Source: Pithys albifrons albifrons
Lineage: Eukaryota > Chordata > Aves > Passeriformes > Thamnophilidae
NCBI RefSeq assembly: GCF_047495875.1
Contig: NC_092485.1
Location: 6,024,890 to 6,088,889 of the forward strand
Reading direction: 5' to 3'
DNA: 64,000 bases
Shown: piece by piece, positions 35,161-47,380 of the stretch
Layout of the letters: each line of letters opens with the position of its first letter
Numbering within the stretch: the stretch's first letter is position 1
Program-made: the position numbers and the translations under genes
The notes under the pieces: generated by a model
The model's database searches: none
Told to the model about the DNA's origin: nothing
The model's input: only the letters and a program-made list of their open reading frames with translations

Positions 35161-36339
35161 GATAGAGGGGAGAGTGAAATCAGAGCCTGGGCTGTGAGTC
35201 AGGGCTCAGCCGTGCTCTCTATGCCGAGGGGACAGCTGGTGGCACTAACAAAACGTCTCCTGGAGACATTGTCTGGCACAACCCCCCTCCTGCTTTTTCC
35301 AGCTGTAACTACTGCTACGTGATAAATAAATAAACACTGACAGTGATGTGCAGAGGCAGCTTTCCCTCCTTCCTTCCCTCCTTCCTTCCTTCCTAGAAGC
35401 CCCTGGGGGCTCTCACCTGTCCCTCTCCTCCCACGGCAGGACCACAATGCCAAGGTTTAAAGAAAGGGGCTGGAGACACTTGTGTCCCACAGGTTTGACC
35501 CCAATCCTGGCTACACCTGGGCTGAGGTGAGCCCTGGGTAGGGACAAGTGATGCTCTCACCTCTGTACCTGCCTTATTTCACAGCCAAAGCCTCCCTGGC
35601 TCCCCAGCCCAGCCCTCACCCCCAGACACACAAGGAGCCTTGGCAGGCACTGCTGCCTCCCCAATTAATTCAAAGCCCAACTGGGAGTTAGTGACAGCTC
35701 CCAGCAGCACAACCTCCTCCCTGCTGGACTCCTGCTGCAGTTTCCTGGGAGCAGCTCAGGGGGAAGGTCAGTCCCAGCCTTGCTGCAGGTGCTCAGAGCA
35801 CAGGGATTTATGTCCTGCAGCAGCCAGTGCTGAGGGAGGGCAGGGCAGAGCAGCTCCTCCACCTGCACGTGGCAGCAAACCCTCCCTGGCATCCACCTGG
35901 TGTTCTAACACAGCTCCAGACATCAGCAAATCAATTAAAGTCCCGTCCTGCTGCAGCCAGAGTGTTCTCTGGAACAGCTGGTGAATTATTGAATGAGACA
36001 GGCCTTGGGAAATGAGGCTGGGCTGAAAGGCAGAAAGGTGTTGTTTATGCACAAATCCTGTGGCTGCAGCAGCCAGGGAGGGGATCACTGAGATGAGTGT
36101 AACCATCAGTTTAATGTCAAATTGTCCTTCTGGAAAGAGTGGCTGAAGTTTGAAGGCAGGGCCATCACCAGGCACAGTGACCTGAGGAGTGAGTGGCTCT
36201 TGGCTCCCAAAGCCACAACCCCAGGAGAGCTGCCCCGTGTTCTTTGTGGCCTTTGTTTGTTCCACTCAGGAGTCACAGAGACCACAACACATTCCTGAAA
36301 ACTGGGGTGGTGTTTCCATCCCATCAGCTACTCTGGGGA

Positions 36340-36478
36340 GGGGTTGGACAAACACAGACAGGGATGGGGCTTGGAGCAACCTGGTCTAGTGGAAGGTGCC
36401 CCTGCCCATGGCAGGGGGTGGCACTGGTTGGTTGGTAAGGTCCTTCCAGCCCAAACCCTTCCATGATCCTGTGAAACC
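36340..36478 (+). mobile_element. CR1 LINE 3' fragment
   Basis: 'ggagcaacctggtctagtgg' then aaggtgcccctgcccatggcagggg, with the usual gtccttccagcccaaacc ending and 'ccatgatcctgtg'. Confidence 0.85.
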
Positions 36479-37579
36479 AGGGCCCCTTGAGGGGTCTGAG
36501 CTGCACAGTCTGTATGAGAAATTCTCCAGATGACTTTGAAATGTCATTAAAGTTATTTTTATGCAAAGGGGTTTAGTGTATCTGTTTAAACAGCAAATAT
36601 ACCAAACGATGCTTTAAATATTAATACAAGAGGGTGTTTCACTGAATTTAATTTTGCCAATTGATTTCAAGCTGTTCTGGGTACCACAGGGAGGAGCATT
36701 TGCTATTTTTGCCACTTGGGAGAAAAGGCAAGAGGCAAAGAGAAGCTCCTGCTGCACTTACAGGTGTGATGGAATGAAAACAAGAACAAGTCAGCCAGTC
36801 CCAGCAGCTGGGAAAATGAGGAGGGGAAACATGGGGGGAAAAAAATCTATTAATCTTAATTCCAGTTTTCCTTTACCTGCAGATGAAAACATGGGAAGAA
36901 GGGGAAGTAGGACGTATATATGAAAGCCAGTCAAATATGTGTCCATCTCTTTATTGGAAATGTTATTAAAACATTGCAGGTCTGAACCAGATCTAGAGTC
37001 ACCAATTTAAACATGATTCCAATCATCAGTTCCCTTTCCAAAAGCAGATAAAAGCTCGTTTAATCCCTGCCAGCCTCACTAGATGGCCCTGCTCATCCCT
37101 GTTCCTCTGGCCATGCAGTGCTGACCAGGAAAGGATGGGCAGAACACCCTGAATGAGCCTCAGCTGCAGGGAATGGAGCTGCAGCCACAGCACCTTCTCC
37201 GGGGGAGAAACCCTCCCTGTTTGCCTGTCCTGTGGCAGGTGACTCTCTGCAGGACACAGATCCTGGAAATAAGTGCAGTGGTAACACACAGGTGGAGAAA
37301 GCCCTGAAATACACAGGATTTCTTTTTTCTATCCTTTTTTTACAGTAGCTTTTGATCTCTCCAGTGCTGCTGGCAGTGCTTGTGCTTCAGGGTCCTGCCC
37401 CTGCTCACACCCTCAGCTGTTCCATGGCCTGTTCTCATGCAGCTTTTACTCAGGAGATCACAGCCACGTGCTTGCAGCAGCCCTGGGCAAAGGTGTCCTG
37501 AGGCAGAGGGGAAAACTAATGAATGGGATCAAAATAACAGAACTAGATTTATTTATTCTCCAAAAAGTAGTGGCTTGGT

Positions 37580-37585
37580 TTTATT
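37580..37585 (-). terminator. Candidate TSPO2 polyadenylation signal
   Basis: TTTATT on plus gives AATAAA on minus about 1.2 kb past the TSPO2 stop. Another run lies at 37548–37557. No closer canonical hexamer was noticed. Confidence 0.4.
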
Positions 37586-38770
37586 AAAAGCAAGTACAAC
37601 TTATGTTACAGCCCCAGCTAAGCCCTCCTACCCCCACCCCTCATGCACCCCCATGTACAGCCAGTGCCAGGAAGAAGGTCCCTGTGCCCCTTCTCTTCAC
37701 ATGTGGGGCTTTTAGCAAATAAAAATAATGGTAAATCCTCTCTGAGTGAGAGCTCAGGCTCAGGTCCATCGGGGGCCAGGGTAAGGGATGGGCAGGGTGA
37801 GTCCACACACCCCTTGTACCTGACTGGCATGGCTTGGTCCCATTGCTCTGGAACATCTTGTATTTGAACCTTTCCTGATTAATAATGTTCAGGAATGGAA
37901 GGGCTCTGGGATGAGACACTTGCACTGCACCTGACAGACTTTGCATGGGGCTTTTGGCCAATTATGCAGTTACAACCATCAAGGCAGTGGGAGCAAGTTC
38001 TTGAATTTTACAGACTCTTGTGTCTCTGTACTTAAAAAAAAAAAGTATTTTTTCAAAGGCAGTGATGTTAGTTTTTCTGTTCTGATGAGGAATGGCACAG
38101 AGAGGTGGAAGAGAGGAATTTCCTCTGGGGAGAAGCATTTGCATTCTAATCATTGCTGCTTTATCTTGGAGCACTGAGCTGAAGGAGTGTGATACTCCCC
38201 AAATAGAAATCAGAACCCAGTTTCCTTGCACCAGCAAGACAGATCCCTGCTCTCTTGGCAGCTGACAGATGCAAAGTTAGAGGTATAAAGCACAAACCAG
38301 GTGATACATGAACATGAAGCAACTGCACCACTAGCAAAAAGTCAAGTAATTCTTAAAAACGGGTGTGCAGGAGGGAAGGGCGTTTTTGTTTGGTCCCGGG
38401 AGAGGAGATGGGATGTACCACAAGTGTGACCAAGCTCTGCTCTGGGGATGGTGGCAGGGGCGAGGGCTCTCAGGGTTGCTGCCCTGAATTGTGCTGGATC
38501 ATGAGATCCCAGTTTGCCTGGTGGAATTTGACCTGATGGCATTAGGGGCAGGGTACAGCTGAAGCCCCCAAACCTCAGCAGTGCTGGAGAGAACAGTTCC
38601 CAGGGTAAGGATGCCCAGGTACTTTAAAGGAGCCCGTGGGTGCATCGAGCAAACCTCGTGCACAGCCACGGTGGAGGTGGGAGGAGAAGGACACACAGCC
38701 CAGAACAGCCCCCCAGATTATTAGCTCTTGGTTCACATCAGCATAGTTTAGTTACACAAAATGCCTTCAT

Positions 38771-40780
38771 TTACTCATTCTTCCCTGTCTTTTGCTTGGG
38801 GTTGTCCTTCCAGATGCGGATGGTGAGGCAGGTGGCCATGGCCAGCCAGCCCAGGTACGGCACCAGCAGCAGCGCTGCCACCCTGTTGATGCGGTACCAG
38901 GAGCACAGGGTGCCAATGGCCAGCCCATCCAGGCACAGGATGTCGATCAGGGCCTGTGGCAGAGAGAACACAGTGACTCTGGGGCTTGGGAACGTGGCAC
39001 AGCCCTCCCAGCACGAGGAGAAACCCTCCTGGGGCAGGTGGGGAGGTGGGACAGGAATGGGGCACACTTGGCACTGAGGCCCCATTCCTCCCTAAAGCCC
39101 AGGAGCTTGGCCCTGAGCTCTAATCAGTGAGATGTGAATGTGTCACACCAGGAGCCAAGACTAATTAATGTCCATTTCTTTGTCCATTATCGAGTTCCAC
39201 AGATTACCACCCTGTCTATGGCAATCAGTGTGCCCTTCTGTGATAACAGACAGAGAACATGCTCATGGTGATGCCACGGCCATGGTCACTTTTTAACTGT
39301 ACCTTTCATCCCCAGAGTGACAAAATTCAGGTAGAAACAAAAGTCCCTGTGTGTGTTTCCATCCCCTCCAGGCTTTGGCACTGAGGCAGTGCCCTGTGGC
39401 CCATGGTGGGTGTGGCTGTGCCAGCAGTGCCCCAGCCCCGTGTGTGCTCGATAACCCCTCACAGCTGCTCCCTGCAGGGACGGTGACTGTGCTGTTGTGA
39501 CACAGGGTGGGACCCCCCAAAGGATTTATCTCTCCCCCTCGCCCCTTAACTGGGAGGTGCAGCCCCGGCCCCATCTCCCGCCCGGCGCTGCCAGCGCGGC
39601 TATCGGTGCAGGGCGAGGGTGGAGGGCACTGATACCATTGTCTGGGACAGGAGCAGCTCCCCTTGGAGCTCTGCAATGTTAGTTAGAACATGCCCAGCCA
39701 CCCCAAACCCCCGGGAAGGAGCCCAGCAGGGCAGCCCTGGCAGGTGACAGGCCTGGGGCATTACCAGGTTCAGGTTTCGGGCACCAAAGAAGAAGGGGGG
39801 CCATGCCCAGTTGAGTGCCAGCTGTGCCCCGTAGAGCCCCAGGGGGACGATGGCTCTGCTGCTGAAGCCGCCCAGGTCACTCCACACCAGGTAGGAGGCG
39901 TAGCTGTGGAGAGGGACACTGTTAGTGTTTGCAGGGAATACATCCCTGAGAGACACACAGACTCAGGTGAGAGGGTTCCCAACAGGGATTGCCAGGACAG
40001 TCATGTTTGCACAACAGCAGCATCCATGCCAGGCCCTGAGCTCTGCTCTCTGTGACAGGGACAGGACCCAGGGAACAGATGAAGCTGTGCCAGGGCAGGG
40101 TTGGGTTGGATCTCAGGAAAGGTTCTTCCCCCCGGAGGGTGGTGGGCACTGAACAGGCTCCCCAGGGCAGTGGGCACAGCCCTGAGGCTGCCAGAGCTCC
40201 AGGAGTGTTTGGATGATGCTCTCAGGGACAGGGGGGATTGTTGGGGTGTCTGTGAATGGCCAGAAGTTGGATCCCTGTGGGTCCTTCCAGCTCAAGATAT
40301 TCCATAATTCTATTCTGTTATTCTGAGTCCCTCACCCCTCCCAAACCATCCCATCTCCCCCCTGTGTGGCTCCTGCCCCTCCCCAGGGCCAGGGCTGCTT
40401 TTGGCCTCTCTCACAGGCTGTGCAAGGGCCATGTCCCTGCCAGAGGCTCTGCCTGCAGTGCCAGGCTGGGGCACTCCCAGGATCTGGCACACCTGCCATG
40501 CCCCGCTGGCTCAGGCACAGGGGATTCCCCAGGAGCCATGGCAGAGGCTGGAAGGGCTGCTCTGGGTGTGCCAGGGGCAGGACAGGGGCAGCAGTCACAG
40601 AACTCACCCCATGCCCGTGTACAGGATGGTCCAGGCCATGGGGAACATGTTGCGGGATGGGCACCAGGAAGGTTTTTTCAGCTTCTCGTACCAGACAGGG
40701 ATTTCCTTCCGATTAATGAACCAGCCAAGGAAACCCCCAACGTGGGGCAGCACAGTGAACCCCACAGTGTAAGCCCACAT
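38771..40780 (-). CDS. TSPO2: Translocator protein 2 (TSPO family)
   Basis: Three coding exons on the minus strand: 40608–40780 (ATG at 40780), 39765–39903 and 38771–38953 (TAA). Phases 2 and 0 close to 164 residues, near the usual 170. The TSPO fold of five transmembrane helices is supported by [13 protein letters not shown] (7–19), KKPSWCPS, the [11 protein letters not shown] segment, [20 protein letters not shown] and the last helix before IRIWKDN. TSPO2 is the paralogue linked to cholesterol handling in erythroid cells; I chose TSPO2 over TSPO1 because of its place beside APOBEC2. In the C-terminal cholesterol motif (CRAC), the essential Tyr is Ile149. A 5' UTR exon boundary is likely at about 40814 (ttacag on minus). 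A TSPO1 assignment is the main alternative. Confidence 0.9.
40100..40325 (+). mobile_element. CR1 LINE 3' fragment in TSPO2 intron
   Basis: 'gttgggttggatctcaggaa' then aggttcttccccccggagggtggtgggcactg, and a closing 'ccataattctattct'. Long CR1 tail of a different subtype, antisense to TSPO2. Confidence 0.85.
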
Positions 40781-41998
40781 GCTTCCTCAGGGCCTCCAAG
40801 TCACCTTTTACCTGCTGTAAGTTAAAAACAAAAACTTTTTTTCCTACTTTCGTCCTCTGATTGTCCATATTCCAACCCCTGATGCAGATGGGAATTATTT
40901 AATATTGTGCTCAGCTCTGCTGCTGGCTCCCTGCAAGCAGGCAGGCTGAGGCACAAGGATAGTTTCTTAATTTGCTCACAGGTTTCCTCTTGTATGAAAG
41001 GAAGGAAAATTTGCTTTAATAATTACACAATGCTCCCTCTCAGGACAGGATAACACAAGGATACATCCAGCATTCCTTCTCTGTCCCATACCTTCCCCTG
41101 CCTTTAATCTCTATAGAGCTCTGAACCTGCCACTCTTCAGTCCTCCTTCCTTCACTCTCAGTACTCACCTTCCCTCTGGATCCATTAAGGAATTAAACCC
41201 AAATTAGCATTCATCAGGGATAACAGGCAGGACTCACCAGGAGCACGGCAGGTTTGTCCTGTCAGCACAAGTACAAAATGCATCTGGGAAGGTTTGGGGG
41301 AGGAATGGGAGAGGAGAGGAGAGGAGCAGGCAGGGAGAATTCCCTCAGCCACAGAAATGTCCTGGATCCCTGAGCAGGGAGCAGAGGAGAGGACTGACCT
41401 GCCCAGGCAGCTCTGCTTGGTATTTCAGTGCACAATTAACACTCTGCTGTACCCTGAGCTAATTGTTATTAGTATCATCCCACTACAACGTATTTAGGAA
41501 CAGTACAAGCCAATTCACCCCTCATGAAGGAAAAACACTCCAGACACCATCTCTAACCAACAATTCCTTTACCAGATAATATATAGGGCTATAAAAGTAT
41601 CTACAGAATGAGAAAATAACTGAAAACAGAAAAATAATAACTTAGTTCTGCTTTAAAGTGTGAATCAGCACCACTGAGTCTGATTCCTCCACATGCTGCA
41701 GAAAATGAGAAAAGTACATTTTTCCCAACTCCTTTGTAGCTGCCACTGAAACCTGTCAGGCTCTGGAGGAAAATGAGGGTTGAAAATGACCCAACACTGC
41801 TATAAAACCTCATTTTGCCTCCAAGCTGCTGTGGCTGAAGGTGCAGGAGCTGTTGGAGCCTTACCTTGTGTCAGTGCCTCGCTCTGCCTGGCCCAGGGAA
41901 GGGCTTGGACAGCCAGGAGCAACCTCGTCCCTGCTGCTGCTGCTGCCCCCAGTGAAGGGATTGGCAGCTGAGTTTTACCCAAACAGCAGAAAACAGGG

Positions 41999-42024
41999 TG
42001 TGTGTGTGTGTGTGTGTGTGTGTG
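41999..42024. repeat. (TG)n microsatellite
   Basis: Thirteen uninterrupted TG units. Confidence 0.9.
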
Positions 42025-42106
42025 CTGGGCTGGGTTAGATTACAGAGGGGAGCCCAGAGCAGGCACAGCCAGCGGGTTTGGGGGTGTTGGACCCAGTGAG
42101 GGCAGA

Positions 42107-42200
42107 GCTGGGCTTGGGGCTGAGCCCACTGGTCAGACCTGGCTGGGCTTGGGGCTGAGCCCACTGGTCAGACCTGGCTGGGCTTGGGGCTGAGCCCTCA
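42107..42200. repeat. 35-bp tandem repeat, about 2.7 copies
   Basis: The unit gctgggcttggggctgagcc, then cactggtcagacctg, is repeated with a 35-bp period almost without change, so it is recent. Confidence 0.85.
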
Positions 42201-43450
42201 GGGATGAACATCCCAGGCTTGGTTTGGGGACCTGGCACTCAGGGGGTGGCTGGAGGGGATGGTGGGGCACCTTTAATCTCTCTGTGGGTGTGAAAGTACA
42301 AATTCGAGTTTGTCACATGCAAAGGGACACGGGGACTGTACAAGAGCTTGGGCAGGAGGGGTCAGGCTGTGGCTGTGGGAATGCTCAGCCTCTTACCTGG
42401 ATTCACACCTGCTGAGCTGCCCCACCTGAGCTGCACGGGGGGTGTTCCTGCTGCATGTACAAGGTGTCCCTGCCACACTCAGGTGTGTCCCAGCCAGCCT
42501 GGACCCCCAGACCTCAGTTAACACAGCAGTGACTCACCAGGTGCTTTCAGAGGCCACCTGTGCACTGGCCCTTTGGCTAAAATTCCCTGGAATCTAAAAT
42601 GAAGACATTACACAAGCATGTTAAATGGAAAAGAAAAAAGCCAGAAATCAATTTCCATTAGGGAGCTGTTGGCAAGGGCTGGGAAATGAAACACTAATTC
42701 ACTGCAGTTCTGGGTCATTACCTGGATTTCATGGCCAGGGGCAGCAGGGCTGGCTCCTCCTGGGATGGGATATTGCTGGTATAACATGAACCAGGGAAAG
42801 CTTCTCTTTTATTGGGCTCACAAGGAAATTTTTTTGTGTGGGAGGCGGAAGAAAGGGAAAAAACAGTGTAAAGAGCCAGATTTTCAACTGGCATAAATCC
42901 TGCCCTGCCTTTGCAGGGCTGGGTTTGTCCAGGGTAATTACCACTCCAGTGACAGATGCAGCACTCATTAATCACACCACAGCCACCTGCATATCCTTCC
43001 AGAGTCTGTTGCTATTTGCAATGGGAAATGTGTGTCATGGAATGATGCAGTGGCTTTAAGTGCCTGAATGGTTTCCACTGGAGTCAGGCACTGCTCTGCT
43101 GCAGAGCTCAGCACTCGCTGCCTCCACCACCCGCTGGCAGCTCGCTCAAAAACCACAAAATTCAACAATTTTTAGCTCATAATGTTACTTCCCTTGGGCG
43201 TGAGCCCAAACCCATGATTGCTGGTTGGCTTGGCAGACAGCAGTTGTGTGCCCAGCCTGGTTTAGAGTCTAATGTGCTGGAAGAATGAGAAGCTAAGGGT
43301 CAAATCACAAGGATCTCATAAATCTGGGATGCATGGAATGCTGCTGCATGATGAGGGAATAGAAAGGGGAAGAGGGAAAAAACCAGCAGAAGCCTGAAAG
43401 TCGTGTATTGGTCCAACTTGAGCTTCAGAGCAAAGAAAGGGATCAGTGAG

Positions 43451-43678
43451 TCAGGGAATCATGGAATGGTTTGGGTTGGAAGGGAAGTTGAAGATCACAC
43501 AGTTTGCTCCCCCTGCCATGGGCAGGGGCATTTCCCACTGTCCCAGGCTGCTCCAAGCCCAGTCCACCCTGGCCTTGGACACTCCCAGGGATGGGACAGC
43601 CACAGCTCCTCTGGACAACCTGTGCCAGGGCCTGCCCACCCTCACAGGGAGGAATTCCTTCCCAATTCTTTCATTTGA
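43451..43678 (-). mobile_element. CR1 LINE 3' fragment
   Basis: 'gggaatcatggaatggtttg' then ggttggaagggaagttgaag, ccatgggcaggggca and aacctgtgccagggcctgccc, in reverse orientation. Confidence 0.9.
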
Positions 43679-44149
43679 AGACATGAGGTACACAGGAAAA
43701 TGGGGAGCAATATAAGAGATTTGCCCCAGGTGCTCCCAGGAGGCTCCCAGCCCCTGGGCAGGTGTCTGTCTCCTGAGCACCAGGATGTGGTGCCTGGCTG
43801 GTCTGACCCTTGAAGATCTTCTCTTCTGGTGTTTGTTGGGTGATGGTGAAGCTGAGGATGCCGGGCAGGTCTGCAGGAGACACAGAGGGAAGCAGAAAGA
43901 CCAGGTGAGGTTTGGGAAGAGGCTTTTGGTGCTGGACTGAGAGTGAATTTACCTCTGGCAGGAGCCGGTGCACAGACACCCCGAGGTGAGTGTGCCATGG
44001 CCCCGGGCTGCCTCCTGTCCTGGGCATGTGCTGGAGCAGGAGCAGTGCCAGAACGCTCCAGAAACGCTTCTTCCAGCACCGTGCTGGCTTTCCCTGGATT
44101 TATGTCTCGATATTTCTGGTTTGAATCCTTTTGCAGTAATACAAGCTGA

Positions 44150-44300
44150 GGTAGCGCTGCCTCTCGACAGAACCATCTCCACGCCATGCCCCGGAGCGCT
44201 GCGAGTGTCGCAGCCCCGTCCCCGCCGGGTGCGGGTGCTGCGGGTGCTGCGGCATCGGGCGGAGTGTCTGTGCCCGGGGGGATGGCACAGCTCCGTTACA
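44150..44300. promoter_or_regulatory. Small CpG-rich patch upstream of TSPO2
   Basis: This short GC-rich segment is enriched for CG dinucleotides, unlike its surroundings, about 3.4 kb upstream of the TSPO2 ATG. It could be a promoter or enhancer, or an untranslated first exon. Nothing in it identifies the target. Confidence 0.25.
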
Positions 44301-45322
44301 CAACCCTGTTTGTTTGCCTCCTCTTAGCAACCTCTGCACGTTGTCCCGAGAGGTTCTCAGTCCATGCAAGATTAATTGCTCAAATATAAAAGCCCTGTTA
44401 ACCTGAATATATTATTGAAAACCAGCATATTTCAATCTGCCCTAGATTTGAAAATAGAGATGCCGGGTCAGCTTCTGGCATAAATCTGCAGAGCTCCTGG
44501 AAACCAGCGGAGCTTCCCTGATTTACATCGGCAATAAAGGCGTGCTGGTTGGGCTGCAGGATGGGGTTGGGAGCAGGAGCTGCCACCAAGGACACGGCGG
44601 GGCCAGGAGGGACCTCAGGGCAGCCACAGCCCCCTGAGCTGCCACCCCGACCGGCAGCACAGAGCGCCGCATTTTACTGTGTGAAAGGAAGTTTTTAAAA
44701 ACCCAACAAAACACTACTCTACTTTTATTTCTAATTTTTTTAAATTGTCTTTAAAATGTTTTGGTGATGTCGAAATAAAAATTCTGGATAATACAAAATG
44801 ATACAGGAATTTCCAGTTGGTCCGTTGGGTTTTTGCTCTGTGGGCTGAGGTGGGTCTGGACTGGCTGGTACAGGAGTCCACAGCCCCTCCAAACTTCAAT
44901 GCAGATCGCTGGTGAGCTGAATTCCCACCCTCTCCCACTAGAGGGAATTTTTAAACAGCTCATTTTTAGGATTAAAGCCCCGTTTGGGTGTGTTGCCCAG
45001 CGCTGCCCGCGGGACAGGCTGTGCTGGGGGCACAGGGGCACTGGCTCTTCCCGGGGGCACAGGAGCCTTTCTCCACCCGGTTATGGTGAACCCCAGAAAC
45101 AAAAGTTGTGAGACAAAGAGCAGAAAAGGCTCCTCAATGTTTTAGGGCTCAGCCCTGGATGTGGTTTTGCCCTCGGGGAGGAGCAGGACCCCTCCAGTTG
45201 CTGCCGCTCCCCCAGCCGGGGCTCTGCATCGCACGGGGCTGAGTTCGGGCCGAGTCTGGGGGGCAGTTTGGGTATTTGGGCTCCTCCTGGCACTGAAGGG
45301 TTGGCAGGGGCTGTGCCGGGTG

Positions 45323-45355
45323 TGATAACCTCGGGGCACGGGCTCGCCCTTATCT
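45323..45355. promoter_or_regulatory. Pair of GATA motifs upstream of TSPO2
   Basis: TGATAA at 45323–45328 and CTTATCT (AGATAAG on minus) at 45349–45355 are two good GATA-factor sites within 33 bases. TSPO2 is an erythroid gene in mammals, so this is a plausible erythroid element, but GATA motifs are common by chance. Confidence 0.25.
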
Positions 45356-47149
45356 GCCCACAGAAGCTGCACCTCTGCGGCCAAAGGAATAAATTCCACC
45401 GGGCACAGCTCGCCCCCTTCCCTGCCAGGGGGGCTCAGGCAGAGCACCGAGAGCGATTAAATTCCGCAGCTTAACAAATTACCACTCTCTAGCTGAGCCT
45501 CTTTAATTAACCACACGCACAGGCCCAGCCCAGCGCTAATGTGCCATGAAATGCTTCGCTTTCGGCTCCCGTGCCCAGCAGTACCTGTTTGCTCAGCGCT
45601 GGGGGCACCGCTGGGCACCTGGAGCAGCAGAACCAGCGATGCCCAGAGCTCCGGTGCCCTGGCCAGGCTGTGCCACGGGGTGTGGGCGCTCCGCAGGGAT
45701 GTGTGTGTCTCAGAGCACTCAGCCCTGCCCTCGGGATAAAAAGGCCGCAGGAGCGGTGCCAGGTCCCTGGCAGGGCGCTGGGCAGCGGGGACAGCGTTAC
45801 CCCCCCAGCCCCCAGTCCTGCTGCCCTCGGGGCAGGGGCAGAGCGGGGCGGCTTTGAAGGGAGCCAGAATAAATAGTGTTCACTAAGGACTTTAAGAGGC
45901 GTTAATAGAGCAGTTTAAACTGCGTTTCAAGGTCTTTCCTACACGCAGAGTTAATTGAGAAAAGCTATTGCGGTTTCAAGCGAAGCTCTCACTTAAATCA
46001 AGTTCACTTTCATGTGCTGATGTGCCCTAAATTACACAGGACGCGTTTCCAGCCGGGAAAGGCTTTGAGGTGAGGGCGTGATGTCCACCAGGTACCAAAT
46101 ACTGGGGAGAAGGTTCTCCTGGGTGCTTTGAGAGGAGAACCAGAACCTGAGGGGCAGCACTTACCTCCCGGGCGGCTTAAAAAGCAGCAGCAAACTCTGA
46201 ACCTGAGCTGGGTTTTCTGCAGCTGCAGGAAGAGCCCTCAGGTATTTCCCTGTCCGGAGGATGACCTGGGAAGGTTGGAGAAGCCCCAGGCAGTGCCTGT
46301 GCACTCCAGGAGGTGGATGGAGCTCTGCTCCTGCACACCCCGGGCTGCCTCGGCCTCCGGAGTTACAGAGGGATAAATAGATTATTATGTCCTGTCTTTC
46401 CCTCCTGCAAATGCAGCATTGCTGAGCTGAGCTGAGAGGAGTTTGGGGTCCTTCCCAGGGAACCTTCCAGGCTGGGGGTTCTGCCAAGCCTTTGGTTTTC
46501 CCAGGGCTCAGGGAGCACAAAGCCTGGAAATGAGCTTTGTTCAGGAATCAGGGAAGGAAGAGCCAGCCCTGGCTCAGCAGGCTCAGCAAGGCTCTCCTTG
46601 CTGCTCATGGGGGGAAGAAAGGGACCTTGGATTCTCAATGGAAGGAGTTTTCCAACCTAAGCTGTTCATTCAAGGCTCCCACAAGACCAGGAAAGCAAAA
46701 TTACCCTAAACCTGCATTTATTGCAAAATTCAGCCCAAGATTAGATTGACGAGGAACTTAAATCAAAAGATTTTTGATGTTGCTTTAGAGGAAATGCCCA
46801 CTTTGCTGGGAGAGTAAACTTGTTCCTGGCTGCTTCTTCTTGTCTAAATATTTATGCTGAGAACCATGAAACTGTCAAAATGCATCAAAACAACACTTGG
46901 AGAAGGTTTTCTTTGGAGAAAAGCTACGGAGGGTTGTGTGTTTCTTCAGTCCTAGCAGAAATAGAAAGTGAAAAGGTGAAAGAAAACTGGAACCAGAGGG
47001 AATTCTGGCAAAGGGAAATTAAGGCAAAGATTCTGCAGCAAACTGAGGGATTATTAAAGGAAGAGAAACCACAACACTGGGATGTGTTACAAATGTTTGG
47101 TTTTGGGGGTTTTTTTGCATTTATTTGTGCCCCTCCTCAAGCTACACCA

Positions 47150-47380
47150 GGGGAGGTTCAGGTTGGACATCAGGAGGAATTTCCTCATGGAAAGGGTGGT
47201 CAGGCATTGGAAGGGGCCCCCAGGGAGGTTTGGAGTGCCCACCCTGGAGGTGCCCAAGGAAGGACTGGCCGTGGCATTCAGAGCTCTGGGCTGGGGGACA
47301 AGGTGGGCATTGGGCACAGGGTGGGCTCCATATCCTGGGAGGTCTTTTCCAACCTCAGTGATTTGGGATTCTGGGATCCT
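47150..47380 (+). mobile_element. CR1 LINE 3' fragment
   Basis: 'ggaggttcaggttggacatc' then aggaggaatttcctcatgg, aaagggtggtcaggcattgg and ggtcttttccaacctcagtgattt. The open frame across it is an artefact. Confidence 0.88.

Larger units (their letters stand above)
32720..37540. other. Gene-free stretch between APOBEC2 and TSPO2
   Basis: No conserved coding exon is recognised on either strand. It holds two CR1 fragments, a CTTCC-rich simple repeat near 35366–35397, an AT-rich block at 33778–33855 and otherwise unique sequence. Confidence 0.6.

Noticed and set aside
43642..44187. 181-codon minus-strand frame in the GC-rich patch
   Set aside because: No recognisable domain, low-complexity composition, and its end lies inside a CR1 fragment.
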